This document shows positions 47,371-56,295 of a DNA stretch of 64,000 bases, piece by piece (within the stretch, counting starts at the first letter, position 1; every line of letters begins with the position of its first letter). The notes below the pieces were generated by a model. That model worked only from the letters and a program-made list of their open reading frames with translations, ran no database searches and had not been told where the DNA came from. The stretch covers positions 48,362-112,361 of the forward strand of contig CABJAM010000013.1 in the NCBI GenBank assembly GCA_902363555.1, written 5' to 3'. This DNA is from Lachnospiraceae bacterium. GTDB lineage: Bacteria > Bacillota > Clostridia > Lachnospirales > Lachnospiraceae. Made by a program: the position numbers and the translations under genes.

Positions 47371-49053
47371 TTACCGCGCATACGGCTGCCAGTCAATATC
47401 CTGGGCCAATATATACGGCATTATGGAATTATCCACGTCGGTTGTCCACCATGTACCGGAGCAGTCCATGACAGTATGACCCTCGCCATTAACAGCAATG
47501 GCTTCCACATACTGCTCCTCTTCCCCAAAGAAGAAGGTTTTAAATACAATATAGTAAAACAGCTCTTCATCATCTGTATAGACCGTCAGGGTCGTCTTTG
47601 AGCCGGCCGGGATTCCAGGGGCATCCTCCAGCACGGCCATCTTTGTATAACGTTCGGGGATAATGGAGTAGTCCACATCGCTTCCGTGGGCCGCGGAATA
47701 CTGATCAGAAAATTCAACGGCATATTCACTCTTGGACTGCATCATAAGCCACAGTTTAATGTACTGATCATTGGCTGCCGGATAAGAACCATTGTGAAGC
47801 TTTCCTTCCGGATAATAGTAGGTTGTCACACCTGTGATCGGGTCGGTAACATAGCCACCGTCAGCCATAGGCTGCCAAACGGTCCGGTCTCCAAGAAGGG
47901 CATTAAACTGCTCCGCCGTATAGGCATGCCAGAAAATATCGGTCTGCGGGATCATACCATAATTTACAAGCTTCTGGTATGTAGTCGCGTATTTCACCGG
48001 CATGGATGTGGTATCACCGATACTCTGCACAAGCATAACCTTTGTGCCGGATTCTGCCAACTGCTTCATCTCCTCATCAGAAAATGGAGATTCTGCATTT
48101 TCCGCCATCGTCTCATCCAGGGTTGCGCCCTCATATCCACCGCCGCCGTCAAAAATGATGATTGCTGTGTTGTATCCCGGGTAAAGGCTGACAAAATTCA
48201 TCGTGAAGATGGAGCCTGCGGATTCACCGGTCATGTAGATACGGTTTGCATCCACCTTTCCTTCAGAAACCATCTGGTCCACAATCTCTTTGATGCCGGC
48301 GGCTATATTCTCAGTACTTCCCTCATTTCTCTGGGGATATAAAACATAGCAGGGCATCATGGCCTGAGCTTCATCTCCGGCAAAGGATGCGGCAAAGTTC
48401 GCGCCGTAAACGTCACCTGTTGTGGATACGCCGGAGCCGCCGGAATTAAATATAACAATGGGCATATTTTCCGTAGCGTTTTCCGGGGTATACAAAAAGC
48501 AGTCCAGTGTCGCATCTCCCGTTTGATGAGTAAATTCCTCAAAGGATTCCACCACCGGATCACTATATTCCACTTCCGTAGTTGCATCCAGATTCAGCGC
48601 TTCGTTGGTACAATTCATAGACCAGTAGCCGTCACGGCTGAAGCTGTTATTCGGGTAAAACGGTTCAATCTCCACGGTTACCGTATTTTGTGTAAAGCTC
48701 ACGCTGCGGGCCTTGGCATCAAAATATTCGTGGGTTTCCATGGCATCGTAAACACAATCCAGCGTTTCAAAATCATCGGCGGTCAGGGTCAGCAGATCTT
48801 TTGTGTCATTCACATAGTACGTAAATGAATGGATCGCCTTTCCATAAGGATCGGGCTGGCAGTTAGCCACAATTTTTTCAACAGATAAGGGCGCGCTGCT
48901 CTCCTCCTTTGGTGCCTCAGACATGGGCTGTGGCGCCGTTGTCTGCTCCGGCGCTCCCGAGGTCTGGGCCGGTGCATTTGGCGTACTGCATGCCGCCAGA
49001 GATAGCATAACGGCGGCAGACATACAGAGTGCTGCAATTTTTTTCATTTTCAT
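47371..49053 (-). CDS. Secreted lipoprotein with alpha/beta-hydrolase (esterase-like) domain
   Basis: 560 residues. Signal peptide with lipobox SLAAC at about residue 22, then a Pro/Ala/Thr/Glu-rich linker, an N-terminal beta-rich domain of about 130 residues, and an alpha/beta-hydrolase domain. The nucleophile elbow is GESAGSIF and the oxyanion-hole region IVIFNSGGSGVS. It ends with a separate beta domain (FFFGEEEQYVEAIAVNGEGHTVMDC). Such proteins in gut Firmicutes are predicted esterases acting outside the cell, possibly on acylated glycosides. It lies next to the rhamnosidase regulator. A putative role in removing ester groups from plant glycosides before uptake is inference. Confidence 0.8.
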   Translation of the reverse strand: MKMKKIAALCMSAAVMLSLAACSTPNAPAQTSGAPEQTTAPQPMSEAPKEESSAPLSVEKIVANCQPDPYGKAIHSFTYYVNDTKDLLTLTADDFETLDCVYDAMETHEYFDAKARSVSFTQNTVTVEIEPFYPNNSFSRDGYWSMNCTNEALNLDATTEVEYSDPVVESFEEFTHQTGDATLDCFLYTPENATENMPIVIFNSGGSGVSTTGDVYGANFAASFAGDEAQAMMPCYVLYPQRNEGSTENIAAGIKEIVDQMVSEGKVDANRIYMTGESAGSIFTMNFVSLYPGYNTAIIIFDGGGGYEGATLDETMAENAESPFSDEEMKQLAESGTKVMLVQSIGDTTSMPVKYATTYQKLVNYGMIPQTDIFWHAYTAEQFNALLGDRTVWQPMADGGYVTDPITGVTTYYYPEGKLHNGSYPAANDQYIKLWLMMQSKSEYAVEFSDQYSAAHGSDVDYSIIPERYTKMAVLEDAPGIPAGSKTTLTVYTDDEELFYYIVFKTFFFGEEEQYVEAIAVNGEGHTVMDCSGTWWTTDVDNSIMPYILAQDIDWQPYAR

Positions 49054-49201
49054 AGTAATACCTCCTAGTATTTCGTATGAACCAATTATAGAGGATATCG
49101 CTCCCGCTCACATTCACGTAACCGACCTGAATTTACAAAAATTCGACTTTTTCGCACAAAGAAATACGCCCTACCGATATCGGTAAAGCGTACTTTTTGA
49201 T

Positions 49202-50731
49202 TTATTTGGTTTTCAGCCACCGGTCCAACTGCTCCTGTTTATCCCGGATCACTGCGTCCAGCCCGGCTGCATGTAATTCTGCGTTCATCTGTGCCAGGGC
49301 CCCGTCGATATCCGGGTTACGGCCGTTTTCCAGATCCGGCAGCCAGTTATCCAGTATTTGCTGCATATCCTCAATTTCATCAGCATAGCGTTCATCATTG
49401 TAAATAAAGCCAAAATATGGGGAATACGATGCATTTCTAAAACTTTCAAGATTTTGTTCGGACGCTGCCGCATCCGGTGATGCCAGCAGGCAATTGCCAA
49501 ACATCCACGTCAGATTCTGGGTATAGCCATCCGAGAGGATCTCTATTACGCCCTCAGTATTTTCACGGTAATGTACGCCTTCGATCCCGTAGGTATAAAG
49601 CGTCACATATTCTTTATCGGTATACATTAAATCCAGGATCTTCATGGCCGCCGCCCGGTGCTCTGACGCCGTGGGAATCACCCAGCTTCCCAACTGGATA
49701 ATTTCGCTGGTCAGTGTTTTTTCCACCAGGGAAATACATTCCGTGGCATACCCCGACAGATGCGTCATGCTTTCCGCCTGCCCTTTGGTCGTATTTGAAA
49801 ATAAGCCGCTGCTCATACCGCTGCTGTAAATCATTGCAGGATTTTCCGCCATGCTGCTGTTTACATTATAAATATATCCGGCCTTTTGCCATTTGCGGAT
49901 AAGCTTAAGCATCTCGCGGTATTCCTCCGTCTCATATAAATTCACTAAAACCGCGCTGTCATTCACGGCACAGCCAAGCGAATTTCCAAAGCCCTCATAG
50001 GGTATGATCCGGCACTGGGAAAAGATCCCGCCGTAATTATTGCTGCCGGGCACCAGCTTTTTATCAGCCACCGCACTGCCGTCCGCCAGCAGCTTATCCG
50101 AAACGGCGATCTGTTGAAACAGCGGCGACAGCAGCCGGTCCACATCGGCCACCGTATGCTTTTCCTTCGCATCATATGCCTGCGTGAGTTTTGCCGGGTC
50201 CACATCCAGCGCATCTAAAATATCCGCACGAATAAGCAGGCCCTCCGCCTTCATCATGCTGTTCAGCGGGGCGATGGCATAGATCGTTCCATCCTTTCCC
50301 AAAGCCTCCCACAATTTGGAGGGATACATTTTCCGGATACCCGCGCCATAGCCGTCCAGCAGATCATTTAAAGGCGCCAGCTTTCCGGAAGCAATATACG
50401 ACGCCAGGCTGCGCCCCTCCATGACCGGCATCAGATCGATCTGCTCCCCGGCCTCCAGCCGTAGGTTCATCGTTACCGCCATATCCGACACATTGGAAAA
50501 AATATAATTCACCTTAACCCCGCAGCGTTTTATGGATATCTGATTCATCGCATCCAACACAGCCTCCATATCCTCCGGAACATATCCGTAGGTGGGAAGC
50601 ACCATATATATTTCTTCATAGCTTTCCACCGTCTGTGTGCCCTTCTCCATGCGATATTCAAAGAAAAAAATACTTCCTATAACGCCTGTAACAACAACAG
50701 CCAACAGGATACCCCAAATATAACGTCTCAT
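49202..50731 (-). CDS. Membrane-anchored ABC-type solute-binding protein without permeases
   Basis: 509 residues from the ATG (MRRYIWGILLAVVVTGVIG) preceded by GGGAGGA; upstream in-frame ATGs lack a site. A hydrophobic segment at residues 5-25 is followed by FFFEYRMEKG with no lipobox cysteine, so it should stay as a membrane anchor. The remainder is a binding-protein fold like the two at 25-26.5 and 32-33.5 kb (MVLPTYGYVPEDMEAVLDAMNQISIKRCGVKVNYIFSN). No permeases are adjacent. It is divergent from a YesM/YesN pair, so it may present ligand to that kinase, as in three-component systems such as CuaDSR of Ruminiclostridium cellulolyticum. A transport role with distant permeases is the alternative. 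Confidence 0.85.
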   Translation of the reverse strand: MRRYIWGILLAVVVTGVIGSIFFFEYRMEKGTQTVESYEEIYMVLPTYGYVPEDMEAVLDAMNQISIKRCGVKVNYIFSNVSDMAVTMNLRLEAGEQIDLMPVMEGRSLASYIASGKLAPLNDLLDGYGAGIRKMYPSKLWEALGKDGTIYAIAPLNSMMKAEGLLIRADILDALDVDPAKLTQAYDAKEKHTVADVDRLLSPLFQQIAVSDKLLADGSAVADKKLVPGSNNYGGIFSQCRIIPYEGFGNSLGCAVNDSAVLVNLYETEEYREMLKLIRKWQKAGYIYNVNSSMAENPAMIYSSGMSSGLFSNTTKGQAESMTHLSGYATECISLVEKTLTSEIIQLGSWVIPTASEHRAAAMKILDLMYTDKEYVTLYTYGIEGVHYRENTEGVIEILSDGYTQNLTWMFGNCLLASPDAAASEQNLESFRNASYSPYFGFIYNDERYADEIEDMQQILDNWLPDLENGRNPDIDGALAQMNAELHAAGLDAVIRDKQEQLDRWLKTK

Positions 50732-50816
50732 TTGTATTTTTATCCTCCCAAAAAACCTTACGTGCTCATAGTATACACCACTGGTTCCAAAAATAAAAGA
50801 CACTTTCAGCTTCATC

Positions 50817-50845
50817 TTGCATTCCGGCCTGTATTGGATTAAAAT
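50817..50845 (+). promoter_or_regulatory. Sigma-A promoter of the third kinase/regulator operon
   Basis: TTGCAT (50817-50822), 17-base spacer, TAAAAT (50840-50845), 57 bases before the kinase ATG in the divergent spacer. Confidence 0.65.
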
Positions 50846-50901
50846 GTAGACATTAAATGAAAGCACCTGCTGCCCCCGCAGATTCTTAAAGGAGCCGTTC
50901 G

Positions 50902-52569
50902 ATGAAGATTAATAAAAATAAAAACTCGCTGCGTTTTCGGATACTCATCATCTTTTTTATAATATGGGCCGTCCTTTTTATAATCATCAGTGTCTATGCC
51001 AATTTTACACAAAAGATCCTGATCCGCGAAATAAAAACCACCAATCAGAATATGCTCAATCTCTACGGAGCGCAGCTTGACACGCTGTGTACAGAGATCA
51101 ACCGCTGTCTGGCAAATACGGTAACCACCGCGGACTTTGATGAGGGCAGCTTCAGTGAGAGTGCCTTTGCCCGGGAGTTAGCCAAGGATGTTCTGCTTTA
51201 CGATAATCAGTTTTCTTTCTATTATTGTAATCCGGATAAAAGCCGTTATATTTTCCAGACAGCCTCAAACATAACACTGAAGGAACGCGAAGAATTTTCC
51301 CGGTATTTTTATGAGTTGAACGGCCCGGCAGCACCGGAATGGCAGCTTGTTTTAGTGGAGGAAAACTACTATCTGACCAAATATTTCGCCCAAAACGGTA
51401 ACTATATCGGCGCATGGATTTCTTTACCTAATGCGCTTAAGCTGTATGCAGACAATCAGTTTGCATCCCAGGCTGCGCTCCTGTTTACGAACCCAGACGG
51501 CCAGCCCCTGGCTGGATTAAATAAGACGGGGATATCCATGGAAAAGTACACGGATAACAAATACATGGACAAACATTATATGGAGCTTACAGTACCCATC
51601 CTGTCCAAGAGGCTTAACCTGAATCTGATGATTCCCTACGACGCCATATTGGCCAGCCTGAACTTTGTCCGTATTGTGGAGGCATTAATTCTTATTTGTA
51701 TCATTTTATGCATCCCCATGCTCCTGTACTATTTAAGCCGCCTTGTTTTCCGGCCTATGGAAACACTTACCTCTGCCATGAACGCGGTGGAGGCCGGCAA
51801 TTATACCATATCCGTTCCCGCCGCGGATACTTCCGATGAATTTCAGCGTGTTGGCACCGCCTTTAACAACATGGTTACAGAAATCAACCGTTTAAAGGTG
51901 GATATTTATGAACGTGAAATCTACAATCAGCGGCTGGAGCTGGAAAAGCTGCAACAGCAGGTGAAGCCGCACTTTTATCTCAACTGCCTGAATATTATAT
52001 ATAATCTGGCCCAGGGCGGCGAATATGCCCTGATCCAGGAACTGTGCATGGCGCAGGTGAAATATTTCCGTTATATGCTCAAATCTTCTTTTTCAACGGT
52101 ATCCATCAAGGAGGAATTTAAGCATATTGAAAATTACCTCCATATTCAACAACTGCGCTACCCTGACCGCTTTTTCATCGATCTGACGCTGCATAGTGAG
52201 CTGGAAAATGTGGAAATACCGCCGCTTTTGCTCCATGTATTTACGGAAAATGTGGTCAAGCATGCGGCTTCCCAGGGAAAAATCCACTTCGGCATCAGCG
52301 TGTCCGTTTATGATGAGCACTATATCCAGATACTGATCACCGACGACGGCCCGGGCTTTTTACCGGAGCTGCTGGACCGATTAAACCGTGGGGAATCCAT
52401 CTCGGAAAACGGCCGGCATATCGGTATTTCCAACACGATAAAGCGACTGGAGCTGTTTTATCAGGGCGACTGCAAGGTCACCTTTGGCAGCCAGACACCC
52501 CATGGCGCCCGCATCCACATACTCATACCCGCGAAAGGAGAGAACAGGCTTGAATCTACTGATCATTGA
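50902..52569 (+). CDS. YesM-type sensor histidine kinase (third pair)
   Basis: 555 residues: membrane segment at about 12-36 (ILIIFFIIWAVLFIIISVYANF), extracellular domain to about 250, second segment (ALILICIILCIPMLLYYL), HAMP (RPMETLTSAMNAVEAGNYTISV), phospho-accepting histidine in QQVKPHFYLNCLNIIYNL, and HATPase with LITDDGPGF and HIGISNTIKRL. It overlaps the response regulator gene by 20 bases. The divergent anchored binding protein may be its ligand-sensing partner. The downstream GH43-like gene is convergent, not in the operon. Confidence 0.93.
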   Translation: MKINKNKNSLRFRILIIFFIIWAVLFIIISVYANFTQKILIREIKTTNQNMLNLYGAQLDTLCTEINRCLANTVTTADFDEGSFSESAFARELAKDVLLYDNQFSFYYCNPDKSRYIFQTASNITLKEREEFSRYFYELNGPAAPEWQLVLVEENYYLTKYFAQNGNYIGAWISLPNALKLYADNQFASQAALLFTNPDGQPLAGLNKTGISMEKYTDNKYMDKHYMELTVPILSKRLNLNLMIPYDAILASLNFVRIVEALILICIILCIPMLLYYLSRLVFRPMETLTSAMNAVEAGNYTISVPAADTSDEFQRVGTAFNNMVTEINRLKVDIYEREIYNQRLELEKLQQQVKPHFYLNCLNIIYNLAQGGEYALIQELCMAQVKYFRYMLKSSFSTVSIKEEFKHIENYLHIQQLRYPDRFFIDLTLHSELENVEIPPLLLHVFTENVVKHAASQGKIHFGISVSVYDEHYIQILITDDGPGFLPELLDRLNRGESISENGRHIGISNTIKRLELFYQGDCKVTFGSQTPHGARIHILIPAKGENRLESTDH

Positions 52570-53803
52570 TGATGAACCATTGACGATAAAAATGCTGAAG
52601 GAGAAAATGCCCTGGGATGAGATTCCCATTGAACAGGTATATACGGCCAATGATACGGTCTTTGCAAAACAGATCCTGAGCACCTTTTCGATCCAGATTA
52701 TTCTCTGTGATATAGAGATGCCCGGAGAATCAGGGCTGGACCTCCTTCATTGGATGAAGGAAAACCGCTATGATCACATCGTAACCCTGCTGCTGACCTG
52801 CCATGATGACTTTTCGTATGCCAGGGAGGGCATCCAGCTTGGCGTCATGGATTATATTTTAAAGCCCGTGGCCTTTGACGAGCTTGCAGATATTTTGAGA
52901 AAAGCGGTGGCCGAATATCAGGCCAGATATCAGGACCAGCTCCATATCCAGGCCGGTCAGCTCTGGGAAAAGCACAGAGATTCCATAGTAAAGGCATTCT
53001 GGAGAGACTTTTTTGCAGATACATCCGCAGAATCGGACACCGCTCTGGATGAGCTGGGCTTTACAAAAACATCCACATACCTGTTGACCATTTTCAGGCA
53101 GAAGGACAATTTCCGCACATTGAGCCCTCAGGACGTGCTTATATTTCTGGAGCAGCAGATGGCTCCGGTATTTGCCTATATACACATGGATTACACGCTT
53201 TTTTCACCGCAGGAATCCTGGTTCTATATCATTGCGTGGCAAAATACGCCGGAGCACTGCAAAGAAACGCTGCAATACGTATTTGCCCAGCTCCAATCCA
53301 TGCTCATGTCACTCCACGTCAATCAGATCAATCTGTGCGGCTGCTTTGATGATTTCTGCGAGATGGACAGGCTGAGGGAGCAGGCGAAGGCCTTTGTCCG
53401 CTTTTTAAACGATCAGGACGTTCAGATGGGGATGTTTATGGCTGACAGTACAGCCAATCTTTCCGAACAGTTTGACCGTATCGCCAATACCCATTTATTT
53501 GAAAATATCGCTGACTATGTACACCGGCATATGGCCACAGAGATCACCCGCCAGGATATCGCCGACCATGTTCATCTTAATGCGGATTACCTCACACGGA
53601 TCTTCAAGAAGAAAATGGGCGTCACGCTTATGGAATATATCCGTCTGGAGCGGATGAATTATGCCAGGTACCTTCTGCGCAATACGGAGCTGAGTATCAG
53701 CGAAATCGCTCTGGCCACGGGATTTAATACGCCATCCCACTTTTCCAGCTCCTTTCGCAGACAGTATCAGTGTGCGCCGCAGGATTACAGGAATCAGGAA
53801 TAG
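52550..53803 (+). CDS. YesN-type response regulator (third pair)
   Basis: 417 residues from a TTG start (L-NLLIIDDEP read as Met), preceded by AAAGGAG at 9 bases; the longer in-frame ATG at 52484 would place 22 foreign residues in front of the conserved receiver start. The receiver has DDE near 7-9, Asp54 in ILCDIEMPGE and KP in DYILKPVAFDE. A middle region of about 180 residues and two AraC helix-turn-helices follow (ITRQDIADHVHLNADYLTRIFKKKMG, ISEIALATGFNTPSHFSSSFRRQYQCAPQDYR). It is translationally coupled to its kinase by the 20-base overlap. Confidence 0.92.
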   Translation: MNLLIIDDEPLTIKMLKEKMPWDEIPIEQVYTANDTVFAKQILSTFSIQIILCDIEMPGESGLDLLHWMKENRYDHIVTLLLTCHDDFSYAREGIQLGVMDYILKPVAFDELADILRKAVAEYQARYQDQLHIQAGQLWEKHRDSIVKAFWRDFFADTSAESDTALDELGFTKTSTYLLTIFRQKDNFRTLSPQDVLIFLEQQMAPVFAYIHMDYTLFSPQESWFYIIAWQNTPEHCKETLQYVFAQLQSMLMSLHVNQINLCGCFDDFCEMDRLREQAKAFVRFLNDQDVQMGMFMADSTANLSEQFDRIANTHLFENIADYVHRHMATEITRQDIADHVHLNADYLTRIFKKKMGVTLMEYIRLERMNYARYLLRNTELSISEIALATGFNTPSHFSSSFRRQYQCAPQDYRNQE

Positions 53804-53849
53804 CGTGGCTAATCCTGAAATTCAAGTAATCCTGAGATCCAAGACGTAT

Positions 53850-54956
53850 TTACTCATAATCCTCAATACGCCATTCATCCAGCCAGTCAACGAAAACCAT
53901 GCCATGAGGAAATTCCACGCAGGGCTCCACAAAACGCAGCGGAAGCCAGACATAATCCGAAAGCGATGTGTTCTGTCCGGCGTCGTTAAGCGCACGTTTC
54001 ATCTGCTCCTCCGTTACACCAAACTGCTTTGCCAGCGCAGGTACTTCATCACTTTTACCGGTAAACACAGCTTCAAATGCCTTTTCGTAAAATGGGTACG
54101 GAATATCCATCTTGTCCGGCACCCAGCGGTCAGCCAGGGCAATGTACAAATCCTTTTTGCCGGGCACCTTAAATACAGAGCTGATCTGCGAATGGAAGGA
54201 TGTCTGTGTTTCATCCGCCGGATGAGGATTTCCAAGAACCGTATACGGTCCGTGCCATGTATCCGCCACGGCAGCCTCCGAAGGATTGGGCAGATAACCT
54301 GTCGTGCCCGAGGTTATGAGGTAGTGCTTATAATTCCTCTCAAAATGAGCTGTTGCTTCCCGCACGTAAGGGGGATAGGGATGAGGAAAATGGGTGCTGT
54401 AATATCCGGTGACATCCGTATAATCCGGCGTCAGATCAGCACAGATTGTTTCCGAATGTACCCGTTCAAAAAAGTAATAGGCTTTTCCATCCCGGGCCAC
54501 CGCAAGGTCGAAGTCGCCGGCGCTCATACCCAGGGGCTTTAAATGTTCACGAACTAAAGTGTAAGGTCCTAAAAAATGGTCCGCGGTCATAACCGTTTCG
54601 GTCTGTGTATTATCGAAATTCATAATCTTCATCCAGCAGACGTACTTCTTTGTTTCCTTATTATAAATAATGTGGGGCCGATCCATCATGGCCGTCCGTG
54701 GATTTAACGAAGAATTTTCATCATCCAGTACCGGCTCGATGATCAGCCCCTTATCTTCCCAGTTATATAAATCGGTGGAAGCATAGGCGCGGACACCCCA
54801 TGTCCAGATTTTATCTTTACCTGTGGTAAATTCCTTGTTTTCTCCGTAAAAATAATATATGCCATCCTCGTAAAATATGGAACCGCCGTGGGCCTGGACC
54901 CGTTTTCCGTTGGTATCTAAAAGTACCTGGCCTGGACGTATACTGTTATAAGCCAT
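53850..54956 (-). CDS. GH43-like five-bladed beta-propeller glycosidase
   Basis: 368 residues with no signal peptide. Blade motifs include AHGGSIFYEDGIYYFYGENKEF at the N terminus, VRAYASTDLYNWEDKGLI, MDRPHIIYNKETKKYVCWMKI and REATAHFERNYKHYLITSGTTGY. GH43 enzymes and close relatives have this order of acid residues and remove arabinose, xylose or galactose side groups. The segment DVTGYYSTHFPHPYPPYVREATAHF resembles galactan beta-1,3-galactosidase-like subfamilies. It converges on the third two-component operon. Catalytic residues were not assigned with certainty, and a lectin-like or lyase-related propeller is possible. Confidence 0.8.
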   Translation of the reverse strand: MAYNSIRPGQVLLDTNGKRVQAHGGSIFYEDGIYYFYGENKEFTTGKDKIWTWGVRAYASTDLYNWEDKGLIIEPVLDDENSSLNPRTAMMDRPHIIYNKETKKYVCWMKIMNFDNTQTETVMTADHFLGPYTLVREHLKPLGMSAGDFDLAVARDGKAYYFFERVHSETICADLTPDYTDVTGYYSTHFPHPYPPYVREATAHFERNYKHYLITSGTTGYLPNPSEAAVADTWHGPYTVLGNPHPADETQTSFHSQISSVFKVPGKKDLYIALADRWVPDKMDIPYPFYEKAFEAVFTGKSDEVPALAKQFGVTEEQMKRALNDAGQNTSLSDYVWLPLRFVEPCVEFPHGMVFVDWLDEWRIEDYE

Positions 54957-55262
54957 TATTTTTTCCTCCTTAGAAAAGTCTTCATCAGAATGTCTTCATC
55001 ACAATCATGTTTCGTCACCAATTTTCAAACTCGCTCTGGCTTTCAAGCTCCATTATATATTAAAAGGCAGAATTTGTATTTAACAAATCCTACCTTAATA
55101 TAAACATATCCGATTTTTTTGTAACATATCAGTTCAGCACTGTTACATGACGAGGTTGTCCGGGGAACCAGGGAGCGCCCGGAATGTCCAAACGTTCCTT
55201 GTGATTACAACAGTTTGAAATAATCCATTGCTCCATAAAAGAAACGGTAAACGGTAACAGTC
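54957..55262. other. Gene-free spacer, 306 bases
   Basis: No gene is seen. It contains the leader of the GH43-like gene, a palindrome of the GTAAC...GTTAC family at 55121-55146 (GTAACA/TGTTAC around CAGTTCAGCACTG), and a CCGGG...CCCGG stem at about 55157-55180. The distal part probably includes decayed sequence from the truncated toxin gene. Confidence 0.6.
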
Positions 55263-55382
55263 TTATTCCACTTCGACAAGAAAACTTCCGGCCGCAGCGG
55301 GATTGGCAAGCTCTACGGCAATATATCTTACAATACTGTCAAGATCGTGATTGGCAAGATGCGTGATTACCAGTTTATACAT
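55263..55382 (-). pseudogene. Truncated RelE/ParE-type toxin (39 residues)
   Basis: The minus strand from 55382 reads MYKLVITHLANHDLDSIVRY and continues to ...GSFLVEVE before a TAA. This is the N terminus of a RelE/ParE toxin of about 100 residues. The family's C-terminal strands with catalytic residues are absent, so it should be inactive. Its ATG overlaps the last codons of the antitoxin gene, the standard arrangement. No intact C-terminal half was recognised downstream. Confidence 0.75.
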
Positions 55383-55635
55383 GATACTTTTCCCGTATGC
55401 TTTTCAGGGATTCACTCGCGTCAAGCACCTTTCCGTTTTTCACTTCATCTTCGGCAGCGGCAAGTTTTTCATAAGCATCGAGAAGAAACAGCTTTTGCTG
55501 ATACGTTTCCATACTCATAATAACCATATCGCCATAACCATTTTTTGTGATATAGATTGGTTCTCTTGCGTCTTTGCATATCTGCGAAATCTCGCTTGTC
55601 TTTTTCAAATCTCGAATCGGGATAATCTTCGGCAT
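55375..55635 (-). CDS. Phd/YefM-family antitoxin
   Basis: 86 residues. It matches the Phd/YefM DNA-binding fold: MPKIIPIRDLKKTSEISQICKDAREPIYITKNGYGDMVIMSMETYQ, followed by a charged C-terminal toxin-binding tail (ASESLKSIREKYHV). It would repress its own promoter and neutralise a RelE/ParE toxin. The partner toxin gene overlapping its end is truncated, so this is now an orphan antitoxin that could still protect against a related toxin or act as a repressor. Confidence 0.92.
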   Translation of the reverse strand: MPKIIPIRDLKKTSEISQICKDAREPIYITKNGYGDMVIMSMETYQQKLFLLDAYEKLAAAEDEVKNGKVLDASESLKSIREKYHV

Positions 55636-55689
55636 AAAACCAACTCCTTTCTGTGAGATTATTGTATCATAATAAATCCATTGTACAAT

Positions 55690-55734
55690 AGGGGCCGGAG
55701 AAACACTTTAACAGTCCGGCCCCTCTAAAATGCT
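55690..55734. terminator. GC-rich hairpin between NUDIX and antitoxin genes
   Basis: AGGGGCCGGA and TCCGGCCCCT form a perfect 10-bp stem with a 25-base loop. It lies after the NUDIX gene (minus strand) and upstream of the antitoxin. T runs are weak. Confidence 0.6.
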
Positions 55735-55788
55735 ATCGGTGCCCATCCACCTTAGCCTTTAAATATCCGTTGATAATCAAAATTCATT

Positions 55789-56295
55789 TTACAACTCCGC
55801 CTGCAGATTAATCATTTCAATCATTTTAATATCAACCGCATCCACATACCCGATATCTGATTTAAAATCCCAGAGCAAAATCCTCTCCATTTCATCCACA
55901 TTTGTACAATGAAATGGCTCAAGAGCATCAAGCGTTCCCCAAAACACCGAACGATAACGTATTTCCTGATGCTTCGGATCAAATATGCGAAAGACACCTT
56001 TAAAAGCCAATTGCCCTGCGCGCTGATGGTTTTCCTCATATAATTCCCGGATAGCCGCACACCGGGGTGTCTCACCGGCTTCGATTTTTCCGGCGGCAGC
56101 TTCCCATTGCTTTCTGTATTTGTTAAAACCAAGCAACAATTTATCTTTCACAAAAATAACCGCGTAGGCACTGGATAAAGGCTGAAATCGGTCAAGCTCC
56201 GACTCATCCACATCGTAATAATCTAATAATTGAATACCATCTCGATTTACTGCATAAATATTTTCAATCCCCAGCCGATTACAGTTCACATTCAC
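55789..56295 (-). CDS. NUDIX hydrolase
   Basis: 168 residues if translation begins at the GTG that follows TGGAGGA by 7 bases (VNVNCNRLGIENIYAVNRDG); an upstream ATG at 56355 would run through the preceding gene. The Nudix box is complete: GKIEAGETPRCAAIRELYEENHQ, with the REXXEE metal-binding core. The family cleaves nucleoside diphosphates linked to other groups. The upstream half has an added segment (DVDESELDRFQPLSSAYAVIFVKDKLLLGFNKYRKQWEAAAG) close to the 8-oxo-dGTPase type. It overlaps the lipoprotein gene by 17 bases, so it is co-expressed with it. The specific nucleotide is unknown. Confidence 0.88.
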   Translation of the reverse strand: MNVNCNRLGIENIYAVNRDGIQLLDYYDVDESELDRFQPLSSAYAVIFVKDKLLLGFNKYRKQWEAAAGKIEAGETPRCAAIRELYEENHQRAGQLAFKGVFRIFDPKHQEIRYRSVFWGTLDALEPFHCTNVDEMERILLWDFKSDIGYVDAVDIKMIEMINLQAEL

